This document shows, in pieces, positions 33,839 to 43,782 of a stretch of 64,000 nt of DNA. A program made the translations under genes and the position numbers. Position 1 is the first letter of the stretch. Each line of letters begins with the position of its first letter. The stretch lies in assembly GCA_005223045.1 (NCBI GenBank), contig NJBM01000003.1:124001-188000 (forward strand), read 5' to 3'. Origin of the DNA: Planctomycetes bacterium B3_Pla (GTDB lineage Bacteria > Planctomycetota > Phycisphaerae > Sedimentisphaerales > Anaerobacaceae). Below the pieces are notes generated by a model. The model made no database searches. It was not told where the DNA came from and was given only the letters and a program-made list of their open reading frames with translations.

Positions 33839-35728
33839 CTATCTTAGCGCATTAAAGTAGGCAACCATGCGACTGGAAACATTCTTGAATTTAGCCCCTT
33901 CGATGAGTTCAAGAATGCGATCGAGAGAAACATTGCCGGCATCGAGCATGAAGTCCAGCGCGTTCAGTGCGGCAAGAGTCGCGAATCCTTCCTTGCCCTT
34001 TATGATAGGTTTCATCGTTCGCAGTGCAAGATCAGTCTCGCCGAGGTAACTGAGGGCCTCGGCGGCGGCGACGCGAACATCCGCCCAGTCATCTTCGAGC
34101 AGATCCTTCAGTTTACTCTTCGCCCGTTCGGCTTTTTTTTGCAGAATCAGACAGCCCGTCGCGCCCCAATAGCGGATAACAGGGTGGGGATCGTCGCAGG
34201 CGGCAAGCAACTCGCCCAGCCTCGAGACATCCCGTGAGGCGGCAAGATTAGCCGCTTCGACAATCCGTTCGATGGGATACGCATCGCTCTGTGCGTACTC
34301 GTAAAGCGTCTTGCTCGCTGCAAGCCGCTCGAACATCCCCTCGGGGATAAAGCCAATATCGCGGGTCCGCACGATGTCCCGTTTAAGGGCGTCTCGCATC
34401 CGAGCGATCCGCCCGGCATGGCGGGGATCGTCGATAAGGTTTTTGACCTCATACGGATCGGACTCGATATCGTAGAATTCCTCCGAAGGCTTGGGCTGCC
34501 AGTAGCGGGCCTGGACGGGGTTGCACTTGCCGTCAAGGTAGGCCTGATACCACGAACCCATGCTCGGCATGACGCGGAAGGGATACGAGTATTGCTGGCC
34601 CCAGGGACGGTGCGGGCTATAGTTCTGCACGTATCGATAGCGCCGGTCGCGAACGGCACGCACCATGTCGTAACGCTCGTCCATCCGGCCGCGAAAGAGG
34701 AACACGTGGTCCCGCGGCTCGGCGGCCCGAGCACCCAGAAATGCGCGGCCCTCGAACTGCCTGGGAATCGCAACGCCTGCCAGGCTGAACGTCGTCGCCG
34801 GAAAATCTACGAAACTGACCGGCTGATCGACCCATTCCCCCGGGTCGGCCGGCGCCAGATGCGCCCATTTATTTGGAAAGCGCACAATCAGCGGTACGCG
34901 AGTGCCTGAATCGTGGATGTTGCGCTTGCCGCGAGGCAGCGCGCCGCCGTGATCGGAATAGTAGAATACGATAGTATCGTCGGCGAGACTTTTTTCGTCC
35001 AGCTCCTTGAGCAGCCGGCCGACCTCCTTGTCCATCAGCGTGACGTTGTCGTAGTACACCGACCAGTCTCTTCGTACGGTCGGTGTGTCGGCGTGATAAG
35101 GCGGAAACTTCACGTCCTCAGGCGCAATCCTCGGTTTAGGCGGCAAAACTCCCTGCTGGCGGCGGCGATTGACCGCCTTTTCCGTAAGCTGACCTTCGTG
35201 GCTCAGGGTAGTGTTAAAGACGGCGAAGAACGGCTGGCCCGGCTTGCGATTATCGTAGTGGGCTTTATTGCTGCTCTGGTCCCAGGCTTTGCCGCCTTTG
35301 CGGATAATGTTGTAGTCGGTCTTCGAGTTGTTCGTGCAGTAATAGCCGGCTTGGCGCAGGTATTCAGGATATAGAAGGAACGATTCGGGTATCTGCGCCT
35401 TGCTGCGGTGGTTGTGTATCCCCAATGAGCAGGCGTACATACCGGTGATCAACGTCGAGCGCGCCGCCGAGCAGACGGGCGCATTTGCAAAGGCGTTTCG
35501 GTAACGGATGCCCTGGGCGGCCAGCCGGTCAAGGTTGGGTGTGTGCGCCTGCTCGTCTCCGTAGCAGCCCAACAGCGGACTGTTGTCCTCACTCGTAATC
35601 CACAGGATGTTGGGCCGGTCTTTGCCGCCCCGCCGCTGCCTCGCTTGGAGCGTCGTCCCAAGGATTCCGGCCGAACCCGCCATCAGACCCGCCGTTTTAA
35701 GAAACTGTCTCCTTGTTTGCCTATCCAT
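33839..35728 (-). CDS. Secreted sulfatase with C-terminal HEAT-like repeats
   Basis: This 629-residue sulfatase has a Tat signal (RRQFLKTAGLMAG) and the active site CSAAR at Cys86, a C-x-A-x-R variant in which the usual proline is replaced by alanine. Metal ligands appear as SEDNSPLLGCYG. The catalytic domain ends near 520; the remaining 110 residues form two helical repeats (ADVRVAAAEALSYLG and ATLAALNALDFMLDAGN) of HEAT type, which are unusual in sulfatases and may bind a partner or the polymer. It is followed downstream by the beta-helix gene in the same operon. The ATG at 35728 has GGGGACA upstream. Confidence 0.8.
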   Translation of the reverse strand: MDRQTRRQFLKTAGLMAGSAGILGTTLQARQRRGGKDRPNILWITSEDNSPLLGCYGDEQAHTPNLDRLAAQGIRYRNAFANAPVCSAARSTLITGMYACSLGIHNHRSKAQIPESFLLYPEYLRQAGYYCTNNSKTDYNIIRKGGKAWDQSSNKAHYDNRKPGQPFFAVFNTTLSHEGQLTEKAVNRRRQQGVLPPKPRIAPEDVKFPPYHADTPTVRRDWSVYYDNVTLMDKEVGRLLKELDEKSLADDTIVFYYSDHGGALPRGKRNIHDSGTRVPLIVRFPNKWAHLAPADPGEWVDQPVSFVDFPATTFSLAGVAIPRQFEGRAFLGARAAEPRDHVFLFRGRMDERYDMVRAVRDRRYRYVQNYSPHRPWGQQYSYPFRVMPSMGSWYQAYLDGKCNPVQARYWQPKPSEEFYDIESDPYEVKNLIDDPRHAGRIARMRDALKRDIVRTRDIGFIPEGMFERLAASKTLYEYAQSDAYPIERIVEAANLAASRDVSRLGELLAACDDPHPVIRYWGATGCLILQKKAERAKSKLKDLLEDDWADVRVAAAEALSYLGETDLALRTMKPIIKGKEGFATLAALNALDFMLDAGNVSLDRILELIEGAKFKNVSSRMVAYFNALR

Positions 35729-35860
35729 TCATGTCCCCTTTCAACCTGTATGAGCGTCAAGATACTGCCCTTTTGCCTCATGTTAATCACGCCGGCCTGG
35801 AATTGCAATTCTATTCCGCTGCTCCGTACGTTGTCGAGCGCATCGCGCTTAAGTTTACCT

Positions 35861-35889
35861 TTGAAGGATTTCCGTTTCTGCGGTATCAT
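35861..35889 (+). promoter_or_regulatory. Promoter for the beta-helix/PQQ operon
   Basis: TTGAAG (35861-35866), 17 bases and TATCAT (35884-35889) form a good sigma-70 promoter about 70 bases upstream of the beta-helix gene at 35957. Confidence 0.5.
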
Positions 35890-35956
35890 TCTTGCACTTA
35901 CGGTAGTTTTGTAAGCCTCAGTTGAAACGGTGGAGCATAGAGACAGGAGGTAACTT

Positions 35957-37411
35957 ATGAAGCGCGGCAGTTCTCTCATTCTGGTAGCCGGAACTCTGGC
36001 CCTGTTATTGACTGCACCCGGCGATGCGGGAATCGCGAGCAAGCAGGACTTTCAACCGACTGTGCGCGATTTCGGAGCGGTCGGAGACGGCAAAGCGGAC
36101 GACAGCAACGCATTCCAGCGTGCGATTGACTCAGGCAGGGGCGATATCTACATTCCACGCGGCACATACCGGCTCACTAAGACCGTAGTGGCAGATTTGG
36201 ACCGAATCGGCCCGGTGTCTATAGCGGGGTCCGGCACGGCGAAGATTGTTATGGCCGGGCCAGGCCCGGCACTAAAGTTCGTCGGAACACACGAAGGGAC
36301 AGCCGATCCGGGCACGGTGAAAGAAAACGTCTGGCAGAGCCAGCGCATGCCGACCGTGAGCGGGCTGGAGATTGTCGGGGCGAATCCGCAGGCGTGCGGC
36401 GTAGAGGCCACCGGCACCATGAAGGCGACATTCTCGCGGCTGCTGATTCGCAAGGCCCTGCACGGAATCCACCTCACCAAGCGAAACCGAAACGTCATAA
36501 TATCCGATTGTCACATTTACGAGAATCGTGGAATTGGGATATATCTGGACCACGTGAATCTGCATCAGATAAACGTCGGCGACTCACACGTCAGTTACAA
36601 TTCCGCCGGCGGAATCGTCCAGCGCGGCGGAGACGTCCGGAACCTGCAGATCGGCAACTGCGACATCGAGGGCAACATGGGCGAAAAGGCCCCGCCGACG
36701 GCAAACGTTCTAATCGACGCCACGGGCGGCTCTATCGGAGAGATTGCAATAACCGGCTGCACAATCCAGCATACGCACAACGCCTCCGACTCGGCAAATA
36801 TTCGCATCATCGGCGAGGGCCGGCCCCGACCTTCTTATGCAGAGGGTGAATTGCGCGGCGGCAACATTACCATTACAGGCAACATACTCAGTGACGTACA
36901 GACCAACGTACATCTCCACAAGGTTCGCGGCGTGACAATCGTCGGCAACACCCTATGGAAGGGTTATACACACGATGTTCTAATCGAAGGCAGCTCCAGC
37001 GTCGTCATCGGCGCGAATGTATTCGACCGCAACCCGCGTTACCATTACGGCGACGGCGCCAGTGCGAAACGGGGCCTTGTGTTCAACAACTGCAATGACG
37101 TCACTCTCACTGGCTTGCAGATCAACAATGTGTGGCAGACAGAAGGCGGACTCGTTCTGAAGAAATGCAGGAACTTCAACATATCCGGCTGTACGTTTCT
37201 CGACTGTGACAACTGCGGCATACTTATGGATGACGTTGAAGATACAATCGTCTCAAACTGCATAGTCCGCGACACGCGTAAGGAGACCACCGAAACGACA
37301 GCCCTGATTGTGAGAGGAGGTAAGGGAAACTTCATAACGAATAACATCCTGACCGGCCAACTGGATGTTGCTCCTGAATCAGCCGAGCTTATGAACAATT
37401 TAAGCAAATGA
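35957..37411 (+). CDS. Secreted beta-helix protein (pectate-lyase-3-like)
   Basis: This 484-residue protein starts with a signal peptide (MKRGSSLILVAGTLALLL) and then the motif DFGAVGDGKADDSNAFQ with DIYIPRGTYRLTKTV, which is the pectate lyase superfamily beta-helix opening. About ten helix turns follow with repeats such as VIISDCHIYENRGIGIYLD. Such proteins act on, or bind, polyuronides and other polysaccharides outside the cytoplasm. It is preceded by AGGAGG at the right distance and followed by the PQQ protein in the same direction. The specific substrate is not shown. Confidence 0.7.
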   Translation: MKRGSSLILVAGTLALLLTAPGDAGIASKQDFQPTVRDFGAVGDGKADDSNAFQRAIDSGRGDIYIPRGTYRLTKTVVADLDRIGPVSIAGSGTAKIVMAGPGPALKFVGTHEGTADPGTVKENVWQSQRMPTVSGLEIVGANPQACGVEATGTMKATFSRLLIRKALHGIHLTKRNRNVIISDCHIYENRGIGIYLDHVNLHQINVGDSHVSYNSAGGIVQRGGDVRNLQIGNCDIEGNMGEKAPPTANVLIDATGGSIGEIAITGCTIQHTHNASDSANIRIIGEGRPRPSYAEGELRGGNITITGNILSDVQTNVHLHKVRGVTIVGNTLWKGYTHDVLIEGSSSVVIGANVFDRNPRYHYGDGASAKRGLVFNNCNDVTLTGLQINNVWQTEGGLVLKKCRNFNISGCTFLDCDNCGILMDDVEDTIVSNCIVRDTRKETTETTALIVRGGKGNFITNNILTGQLDVAPESAELMNNLSK

Positions 37412-37475
37412 CACGAATCTTAGCATCATCTGCATGCAATCTACAATCATTATCAAGTAAAGAGGATATAACGCT

Positions 37476-38810
37476 ATGAAAAGTGATCTCGGTAATGTAA
37501 GTGTCTATCGTGCGGATCGGAGCCGAAATGCCGCGCTTTGGATGATTCTCTGGCTCTTGTTAGCACCTTCGGTAATTACCGTGGGCAATGACGGGCTTAT
37601 TGCCTCACCGGAGCCGGACTGGCCCCAGTGGCGAGGCCCACGACGCGATGGCATTTCAGACGAGAAAGATCTGCTGCCCGGTTGGCCTCAAGGCGGGCCG
37701 CAACTGCTGTGGAAGATCGACAGCCTCGGCACAGGATGGTCCTCGCCAATTGTCGTGGGCGAGCAGCTATACATTACCGGCGATGTAGGCGACGATTTGG
37801 TTGTGTATGCTTTCGACCTCAAAGGGACTCCCAAGTGGCGAGTGAGCAACGGACGAGCGTGGAAAGGACCTTATCCCGGGGCACGTGCAAGCTGCACCTT
37901 CTCTGAAGGCCGAGTGTACAATATAAACGCGCACGGGCGAGTTGTCTGCCTCGACGCAGCATCGGGCGAGGAACTCTGGACCGTTGACATCCTGAAGCAG
38001 TTCGAGGCCAAGAACATCACATGGGCGCTGAGCGAATGTCTGCTGGTGGACGGCCCGCGTCTCATAGTCACGCCCGGCGGAAGAAAGGCCCTGATGGCGG
38101 CGCTTGACAAGCGTAACGGCAAGACAGTATGGACCACCGAGCCGCTTGGCGACGACCGCGCCTCGCATTCTTCGCCGATACTTTTCCGGCATTCCGGACG
38201 CCGGCTGATTGCCAGTTGTTCATCGGCGCATGGTTTCGGTGTCGATGCCGATACCGGCAAGCTCCTCTGGACCGTCCCGCTGAAGAATCCGCACGGAGTC
38301 AATGCCTCCAGTCCGGTGTATGGCGCCGGTCTTGTGTTCTACGTGACTCCGTATGCCGAGCTTGGCAGAGCATATCGTCTTCAGGCGGACCGACACGGGG
38401 TAGCCGCCGAACACGTATGGACTTCACAACTCGACACAGTAACCGGGGGCGGCGTGCTTATTGATGACACGCTCTTTGCCGCCGGCTACAAGAAGTCGAA
38501 GTGGTGGTTCGGCGTCGATTGGCTGACAGGGCAAACGAAGTACGAACTCAAGGAACTCACCACCGGGGCGGCAATCTATGCCGACGGACGTTTATATTGC
38601 CTCGACGAACAGGGCAATGTTGCTCTGCTGAAACCGGGCAGCAACGCTTTGGAAGTCACGGGGCGTTTCCGCCTACCCACCGGCAAGATTCGCGGGGATG
38701 CCTGGGCGCACCCGGTCCTGCACGACGGCCGGCTTTACCTTCGTTATCACGATACCCTTTGGTGTTATGACGTCAATTCACGAGAGGACGGGAGAAAGGA
38801 AGGAAAATGA
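37476..38810 (+). CDS. PQQ-binding-like beta-propeller protein
   Basis: This is a 444-residue protein, anchored or exported by an N-terminal hydrophobic stretch (AALWMILWLLLAPSVITVG), with the planctomycete-type opening WPQWRGPRRDG and propeller repeats of the form DAASGEELWTV, ALDKRNGKTVWTTEPL and VDADTGKLLWTVPL. The family (BamB/quinoprotein-like) often binds proteins or acts as a scaffold; a quinoprotein dehydrogenase is another possibility. Its stop overlaps the next gene's start by 4 bases. It likely supports the extracytoplasmic carbohydrate chemistry of the region. Confidence 0.7.
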   Translation: MKSDLGNVSVYRADRSRNAALWMILWLLLAPSVITVGNDGLIASPEPDWPQWRGPRRDGISDEKDLLPGWPQGGPQLLWKIDSLGTGWSSPIVVGEQLYITGDVGDDLVVYAFDLKGTPKWRVSNGRAWKGPYPGARASCTFSEGRVYNINAHGRVVCLDAASGEELWTVDILKQFEAKNITWALSECLLVDGPRLIVTPGGRKALMAALDKRNGKTVWTTEPLGDDRASHSSPILFRHSGRRLIASCSSAHGFGVDADTGKLLWTVPLKNPHGVNASSPVYGAGLVFYVTPYAELGRAYRLQADRHGVAAEHVWTSQLDTVTGGGVLIDDTLFAAGYKKSKWWFGVDWLTGQTKYELKELTTGAAIYADGRLYCLDEQGNVALLKPGSNALEVTGRFRLPTGKIRGDAWAHPVLHDGRLYLRYHDTLWCYDVNSREDGRKEGK

Positions 38811-39484
38811 ACACGGCAGAGAGACCAGGAACGGAGAACATTTCGCGCAGGCGGTTCCTCAAGAGTTCGGCCACGACAGCATCGGTGACGGCGCTCGGCA
38901 CCAGTTTGCAAGCCAGGGCTTACGCGGCGGGCACGGGGGCCATGAAGCTCGGTTTGATTGGCTGCGGCGGACGCGGCACGGGGGCGGCGGTCCAGGCGCT
39001 TAATGCGTGCAGGCCGGCCAAACTCGTGGCAATGGCGGATGTATTCGATGATCGTATCGAGAAAAGCTACAAGTCCATTTTGAAAAGGCACCCTGACAGC
39101 ATGGACGTGCCGCCCGAACGACGATTCGTGGGCACGAAAGGACAGGCCGATCTCAGTAAAGGCGTACTCAGCGTGCAAAGACAGCAGCCGCGCCGATTCG
39201 AGAAGGGCATCGCCGGGCATCAGGCCGAGCACGATGACCTGTTCGCCGCACTGGACGCGGGCAAATCTTACAATGAAGGCGATTACGGCATAACCAGCAC
39301 GATGACGGCAATCCTCGGCCGAATGGCGACATACTCGGGCCAAATCGTTAAGTGGGACGAGGCGATGAAATCCGAAACCGACCTGGGCCCTGATCGCTAC
39401 AGTTGGGATGCCGAGGCGCCGGTAAGGCCCGGAGCAAACGGCCTCTACGCCTGCGCGATGCCGGGCAAGACAAGGCCCTACTGA
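38807..39484 (+). pseudogene. Internally deleted Gfo/Idh/MocA oxidoreductase
   Basis: The protein has a Tat-type leader (RRRFLKSSATTASVTALG), the Rossmann start MKLGLIGCGGRGTGAAVQAL and MADVFDDRIEKS, then jumps after about residue 118 to the normal C-terminal end, EHDDLFAALDAGKSYNEGDY and ILGRMATYSGQIV. The family is normally about 400 residues; this has 225, so some 200 residues carrying the rest of the NAD-binding and dimer domains are missing. The reading frame has remained open, so it may be expressed, but it cannot be a normal enzyme. Alternative: a short accessory form. It overlaps the PQQ gene by 4 bases. Confidence 0.75.
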
Positions 39485-39571
39485 CGCACTTGAGCTTCTG
39501 AGCATCGGTGTTATACTGTTATGCCATGGAATGACAGGTACTAATTCTTGGACTGGACAGGAGAAACGAGC

Positions 39572-40558
39572 ATGACTGAACTGAAATCGAAACAATCCGG
39601 GACAATTTCGAGGCGTACATTTTGCCGGTCTGCGATTGCCGCTGCCGCTGCGATTAACATTGCCAGGCCCCTCGTTGAGGCGTCGCAGACAAGCAACGGA
39701 GTCAAATTCTACAAGAACTTTTCCGGAGGCCACATAGGCGTCAGGGCCAATCAGCACCAGGCGCTGGAATACGCCGTGAAATATGGCTTCGACAGCATCA
39801 CCCCCAGCTTGGGCGAATTCGAGAATAAATCCGCCGCCGAGATCCGCCAGTGGGTCGCGACCATGAAGGAAAAGGGCGTTCGTTACGGCTCCGGCGGTTT
39901 GCCCGTCGAGTTTCGCAGAGATGAAGATCGATTTAAGAGAGACTTGACAGCGCTGCCCAAACGGGCGGCAGTGTTGAAGCAAATGGGCGTGACGCGCATA
40001 GCGACATGGATCACGCCCGGCCACCGTCAACTGACGTACCTGCAGAACTTCAAGCAGCTTGAAAGACGCTTTCGCGAAGTGGCCAAGGTGCTCAAAGACT
40101 ATGACCTGCGGTTAGGTCTGGAATTCGTGGGACCCAGAACCTCTCGGGCCAGAAGCCGTTTTCCCTTTATAAGCACCCAGCTCGAAATGATGGAACTGGT
40201 CGAGGCAATCGGCACAGGCAACGTGGGGCTCCTGCTGGATAGCTGGCACTGGTACACCTCGCACGGGACGGTGGAAGAGCTGCTCCAATTGTCGAACAAA
40301 GACATCGTCCACGTCCATGTCAACGACGCCCCTTCCGGAATCGACGTCGATCAACAAATGGACAACCGGCGCCAACTTCCAGTTACCAGCGGAGTAATCG
40401 ACATGAAAGGTTTTGTCAACGCGCTGGTCAAAATCGGTTACGACGGCCCGGTGGAGTGCGAGCCTTTCGACCAGGAGCTTCGCAAGATGGAGGACAGAGC
40501 AGCGCTGCAAAAGACCATCGAATCGCTTGACCGCTTGTGGGATCTTATCTCGCTCTGA
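39572..40558 (+). CDS. Tat-secreted xylose-isomerase-like TIM barrel protein
   Basis: This 328-residue protein, from the ATG at 39572 with AGGAGA 8 bases upstream, carries a twin-arginine leader (RRTFCRSAIAAAAAI) and an AP-endonuclease-2/xylose-isomerase fold. The active-site acidic residues appear in LGLEFVGPRTSR, LLLDSWHWY and IVHVHVNDAP, with EPFD near the end. Members isomerise or epimerise sugars with a divalent metal. A secreted version in a sulfatase locus suggests processing of released sugars, by inference. An upstream in-frame start at 39548 lacks an SD. Confidence 0.75.
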   Translation: MTELKSKQSGTISRRTFCRSAIAAAAAINIARPLVEASQTSNGVKFYKNFSGGHIGVRANQHQALEYAVKYGFDSITPSLGEFENKSAAEIRQWVATMKEKGVRYGSGGLPVEFRRDEDRFKRDLTALPKRAAVLKQMGVTRIATWITPGHRQLTYLQNFKQLERRFREVAKVLKDYDLRLGLEFVGPRTSRARSRFPFISTQLEMMELVEAIGTGNVGLLLDSWHWYTSHGTVEELLQLSNKDIVHVHVNDAPSGIDVDQQMDNRRQLPVTSGVIDMKGFVNALVKIGYDGPVECEPFDQELRKMEDRAALQKTIESLDRLWDLISL

Positions 40559-40682
40559 CCAGGTCAGGTAGGCGGCGAAATGATAGAACGTAACCTCAGA
40601 GCAATGATTCTGTATTGGAACCAAGCTGCTACACAGGACAAGCCAATTCATTTCAAGAGGATAACTGAAAGGCGGTAATGGC

Positions 40683-42344
40683 ATGGAGACGACAAATGTC
40701 TCAAGACGCGAATTTCTCAAAAAAACTATGGCGCTGGGTCCTGCACTGGGGCTGAGCAGGCTGACTTTCGGAAGGGACCGCCAGGATCAGAAGCCGAATG
40801 TCCTGGTCATCGTAGCCGACGACATGGGCTATTCGGACGCCGGATGCTACGGCGGAGAAATCTTAACGCCCAATCTCGACCGGCTGGCGGCCGGTGGTTT
40901 GCGGTTTACCCAATGCTATTCTACGGGCCGTTGCTGGCCATCGCGGACATCACTGCTAACGGGCTACTATCCGCAACAGGTTCGCATGGATCCACCCCGG
41001 GGGCGGTTGCCGGCCTGGTGCCGGGTGGTCCCGCATTATCTCAAGCCCCTGGGCTATCGTTGCTATCAATCCGGCAAATGGCACTTGAGGGGCGCGCCAA
41101 AGGCTGTCGCAGACGGGGCGTTCGACCATTCTTATGTTCTGCACGACCACGACCGCTTCTTCAGCCCCAAGCGGCACGAACTGGATGACGAGAAACTTGC
41201 TCCCGTAGAAGACGGCTCGGACCATTACGTCACAACAGCAATTGCGGAGTACGCCGCCGGCTTTCTCAGGGAGCACGCCGACAAACATCGCGACAAGCCG
41301 TTCTACTGTTATCTGGCTTTCACGTCGCCGCATTTTCCGCTGCACGCTTTGCAGGAGGACATCGACCGGTACCGGGACCGTTATCTGGAAGGGTGGGACA
41401 TTATACGCCGGAGGCGATGGAAGTGGCTGCGCGAGAGAGGCCTGGTCAACTGCGACCTGCCGCCGCTCGATACCAACGTGATTCCGGGCTGGAATCTCTC
41501 TAAGGAAAAACTGCACGAAATGATCGGTCCCGGCGAGGCGGACCGGGCCGTGCCCTGGAGCGCACTGACCGAGGAGCAGAAGAGATTCCAGGCGACGAAA
41601 ATGGCGATTCATGCCGCAATGATCGACCGAATGGATCGCGGGATCGGACTTGTGCTCGATCAGATCAGGAAGATGGGCGCTTTCGAGAACACTCTTATCT
41701 TTTTCGTCTCGGACAACGGCGCCAGCGCCGAACAGATCATCCGCGGCGACAAACACGACCCTTCTGCTGCGCCCGGTTCGGCCCGCTCGTATTTGTGCCT
41801 GGGGCCGGGGTGGTCCAGCGCCGCCAATTCTCCCTTCCGCCTGCACAAGTCCTGGGTGCACGAGGGCGGCGCATCGTCGCCGTTGATCGTCCACTGGCCG
41901 GCGGGTGTCGCGGCCCGGGGCGAGCTGCGTCACGATCCATGCCATTTTATCGACATCTTGCCAACTGTCCTCGACGTGGCCGGAGGGGAAGATTTCCCGC
42001 CTCAGTGGAATGGCGAGACTGCGGTACCGCTTCCGGGGACGAGTCTTGCACCGTCTTTTGTAAAGAACCGTGCGATCAGGCACGATTTCATCTACTTTCA
42101 CCACATGAACAACCGGGCCATTCGAGTTGGGAACTTCAAGTTAGTGGCTAAGGGAGACGACGGCCCGTGGGAACTGTACGATCTCAAGACGGATCGCCGC
42201 GAATCAAACAACCTGGCCGAGAATCACCCTGAGAAGGTCCGCGAGATGTCAGCTCTGTGGCAGAAGTACGAAGACCTGTTCAGACAGCAAGCAGGACCGC
42301 CTCCGGCGAAAAGCAAAAAACGCCGAAAGAAACCGGCCAGATAG
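40683..42344 (+). CDS. Secreted sulfatase
   Basis: This 553-residue sulfatase has the catalytic motif CWPSR starting at Cys84, with TSLLTGYYPQQVR after it, and metal ligands in IVADDMGY. The leader (SRREFLKKTMALGPALGL) fits Tat. The C-terminus is Lys/Arg-rich and probably unstructured (KSKKRRKKPAR). It should desulfate a polysaccharide together with the GH28-like protein that follows 10 bases later. The CxPxR form is the standard one converted to formylglycine. Confidence 0.87.
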   Translation: METTNVSRREFLKKTMALGPALGLSRLTFGRDRQDQKPNVLVIVADDMGYSDAGCYGGEILTPNLDRLAAGGLRFTQCYSTGRCWPSRTSLLTGYYPQQVRMDPPRGRLPAWCRVVPHYLKPLGYRCYQSGKWHLRGAPKAVADGAFDHSYVLHDHDRFFSPKRHELDDEKLAPVEDGSDHYVTTAIAEYAAGFLREHADKHRDKPFYCYLAFTSPHFPLHALQEDIDRYRDRYLEGWDIIRRRRWKWLRERGLVNCDLPPLDTNVIPGWNLSKEKLHEMIGPGEADRAVPWSALTEEQKRFQATKMAIHAAMIDRMDRGIGLVLDQIRKMGAFENTLIFFVSDNGASAEQIIRGDKHDPSAAPGSARSYLCLGPGWSSAANSPFRLHKSWVHEGGASSPLIVHWPAGVAARGELRHDPCHFIDILPTVLDVAGGEDFPPQWNGETAVPLPGTSLAPSFVKNRAIRHDFIYFHHMNNRAIRVGNFKLVAKGDDGPWELYDLKTDRRESNNLAENHPEKVREMSALWQKYEDLFRQQAGPPPAKSKKRRKKPAR

Positions 42345-42354
42345 AGGAAAAGCC

Positions 42355-43764
42355 ATGAGATACAAAGCCCTCGACGACCTTGGATTACCGACGATTGTTG
42401 TTTGGGTTGTGGTCAGCACATTGATCCCAAAGCAAGGTTGGTGCGCCGCAGCCGGTGTAGGTGAGATCTTGTCGGAAGATTACGAAGTACGGGCGGCCGG
42501 GCAGAAAGTTGACGTGTACACTGCGCGAGTTCTTGACCCGCCTTTTGCGGGAAAGCAGTGGGACTACGGCGGCGCGTATTCGTTCGCCAACTTCGATATG
42601 CCAGGCCGTGTTGAGGTCCGCATAGTGTCCAAACGCTCGCTTCGCAATGTGGTTATAAGGCCTCGATCCTACGGGATCAAACCAACACTGGAAGATGACA
42701 ACACGTTGATCCTGACGCTGGAGAAGCCGCGCAAGCTAAGCATAGAGCCGGACGGCAGGAAAGCCCCCCTGCTACTCTTTGCCAACCCTCTGGAAACGGA
42801 TGTACCCAAGCCCGGCGATGAGGGCATCGTTTACTTCAGCCCCGGAGTGCACAAGCCTGAGAAGATCATCCTGGGAAGCGATCAGACTCTTTATCTTGCC
42901 GCCGGAGCCGTCGTCAAGGCCGAGGTGCTGGCCAGAGGAAGCAACATTCGGATTCACGGGCGAGGCATTCTGGACGGCTCCGACTGGCAGTGGCGCACAG
43001 GCCCGGTGGGCAACCTGATAGCGATTCGCAACAGCACCAACGTCGAAATCAGCGGCATCACGCTTCGCGGATCTTCCCACTGGACCATCGTGCCTAAGAA
43101 CTGCCGGCGGGTAACGATCCGCAATGTGAAAATCTGCAACTCCCGCGTGCAGAACGATGACGGCATCAATCCATGCAATTCGCAGGATGTTCTGATAACC
43201 GATTGCTTTATCCGCAGCGACGACGATTGTGTCGCCCTCAAGGGGCTCGACTTTAGCGGGCGCAACAGCAACGTCGAAAGAATCACCGTTGAGAACTCGA
43301 CTCTCTGGTGCGACCGGGCCCGCATCTTTCTGCTCGGGCACGAGAGCCGCGCAAAGTTCATGCGCGACATAACGCTCCGGAATCTCGACATCATTCACTT
43401 CACCATGACACCGTTTCTGTTAGAGCCTGGCGAAGACATGAGGCTTCAAGACGTTACAATAGAAAACATCCGTATTCACGGCGAAGGACAAAAGCAATTC
43501 ATCCGTCTGCGCCCGGTGGTGAACCAATACATGCGCAAAAAGGTCCCCGGATTCATCAGCAATATTCGGTTCAAGAACGTAACTGTAGAAGGCCAATCAG
43601 GTGATTACCTCGTGCAGTTGCAGGGAGCGGACGCCGAACACAACGTTCGGAACGTGACCTTCGAGAACGTTTCAATTATCGGTTCGGGATTAACAGAAGA
43701 ATCAAAGCCGGCGCGCATCGGTAAGCAGACTCAAAACGTTCGCTTCCGTGCTGAGAGCCAATAA
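42355..43764 (+). CDS. GH28/GH49-like beta-helix glycosidase
   Basis: This 469-residue protein has an N-terminal hydrophobic signal, then a beta-helix whose GH28 acid motifs are NDDGINPCNSQDV near 265 and SDDDCVALKG near 283. The usual GHG is GHES and RIK is not clearly present, so the family placement is GH28-like or GH49-like, not a confirmed polygalacturonase. It probably cleaves a uronate- or hexose-containing polymer outside the cytoplasm. It directly follows the sulfatase and ends just before the convergent methyltransferase-PQQ gene. Confidence 0.65.
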   Translation: MRYKALDDLGLPTIVVWVVVSTLIPKQGWCAAAGVGEILSEDYEVRAAGQKVDVYTARVLDPPFAGKQWDYGGAYSFANFDMPGRVEVRIVSKRSLRNVVIRPRSYGIKPTLEDDNTLILTLEKPRKLSIEPDGRKAPLLLFANPLETDVPKPGDEGIVYFSPGVHKPEKIILGSDQTLYLAAGAVVKAEVLARGSNIRIHGRGILDGSDWQWRTGPVGNLIAIRNSTNVEISGITLRGSSHWTIVPKNCRRVTIRNVKICNSRVQNDDGINPCNSQDVLITDCFIRSDDDCVALKGLDFSGRNSNVERITVENSTLWCDRARIFLLGHESRAKFMRDITLRNLDIIHFTMTPFLLEPGEDMRLQDVTIENIRIHGEGQKQFIRLRPVVNQYMRKKVPGFISNIRFKNVTVEGQSGDYLVQLQGADAEHNVRNVTFENVSIIGSGLTEESKPARIGKQTQNVRFRAESQ

Positions 43765-43782
43765 GGCCGGGTGCAGCCGAAG

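Noticed and set aside
38765..40030. 421-codon minus-strand frame opposite the oxidoreductase and isomerase genes
   Set aside because: The plus-strand proteins have clear motifs; the minus frame has none.
40956..42104. 382-codon minus-strand frame inside a sulfatase
   Set aside because: It is a shadow of the GC-rich sulfatase coding sequence without ribosome site or domain.
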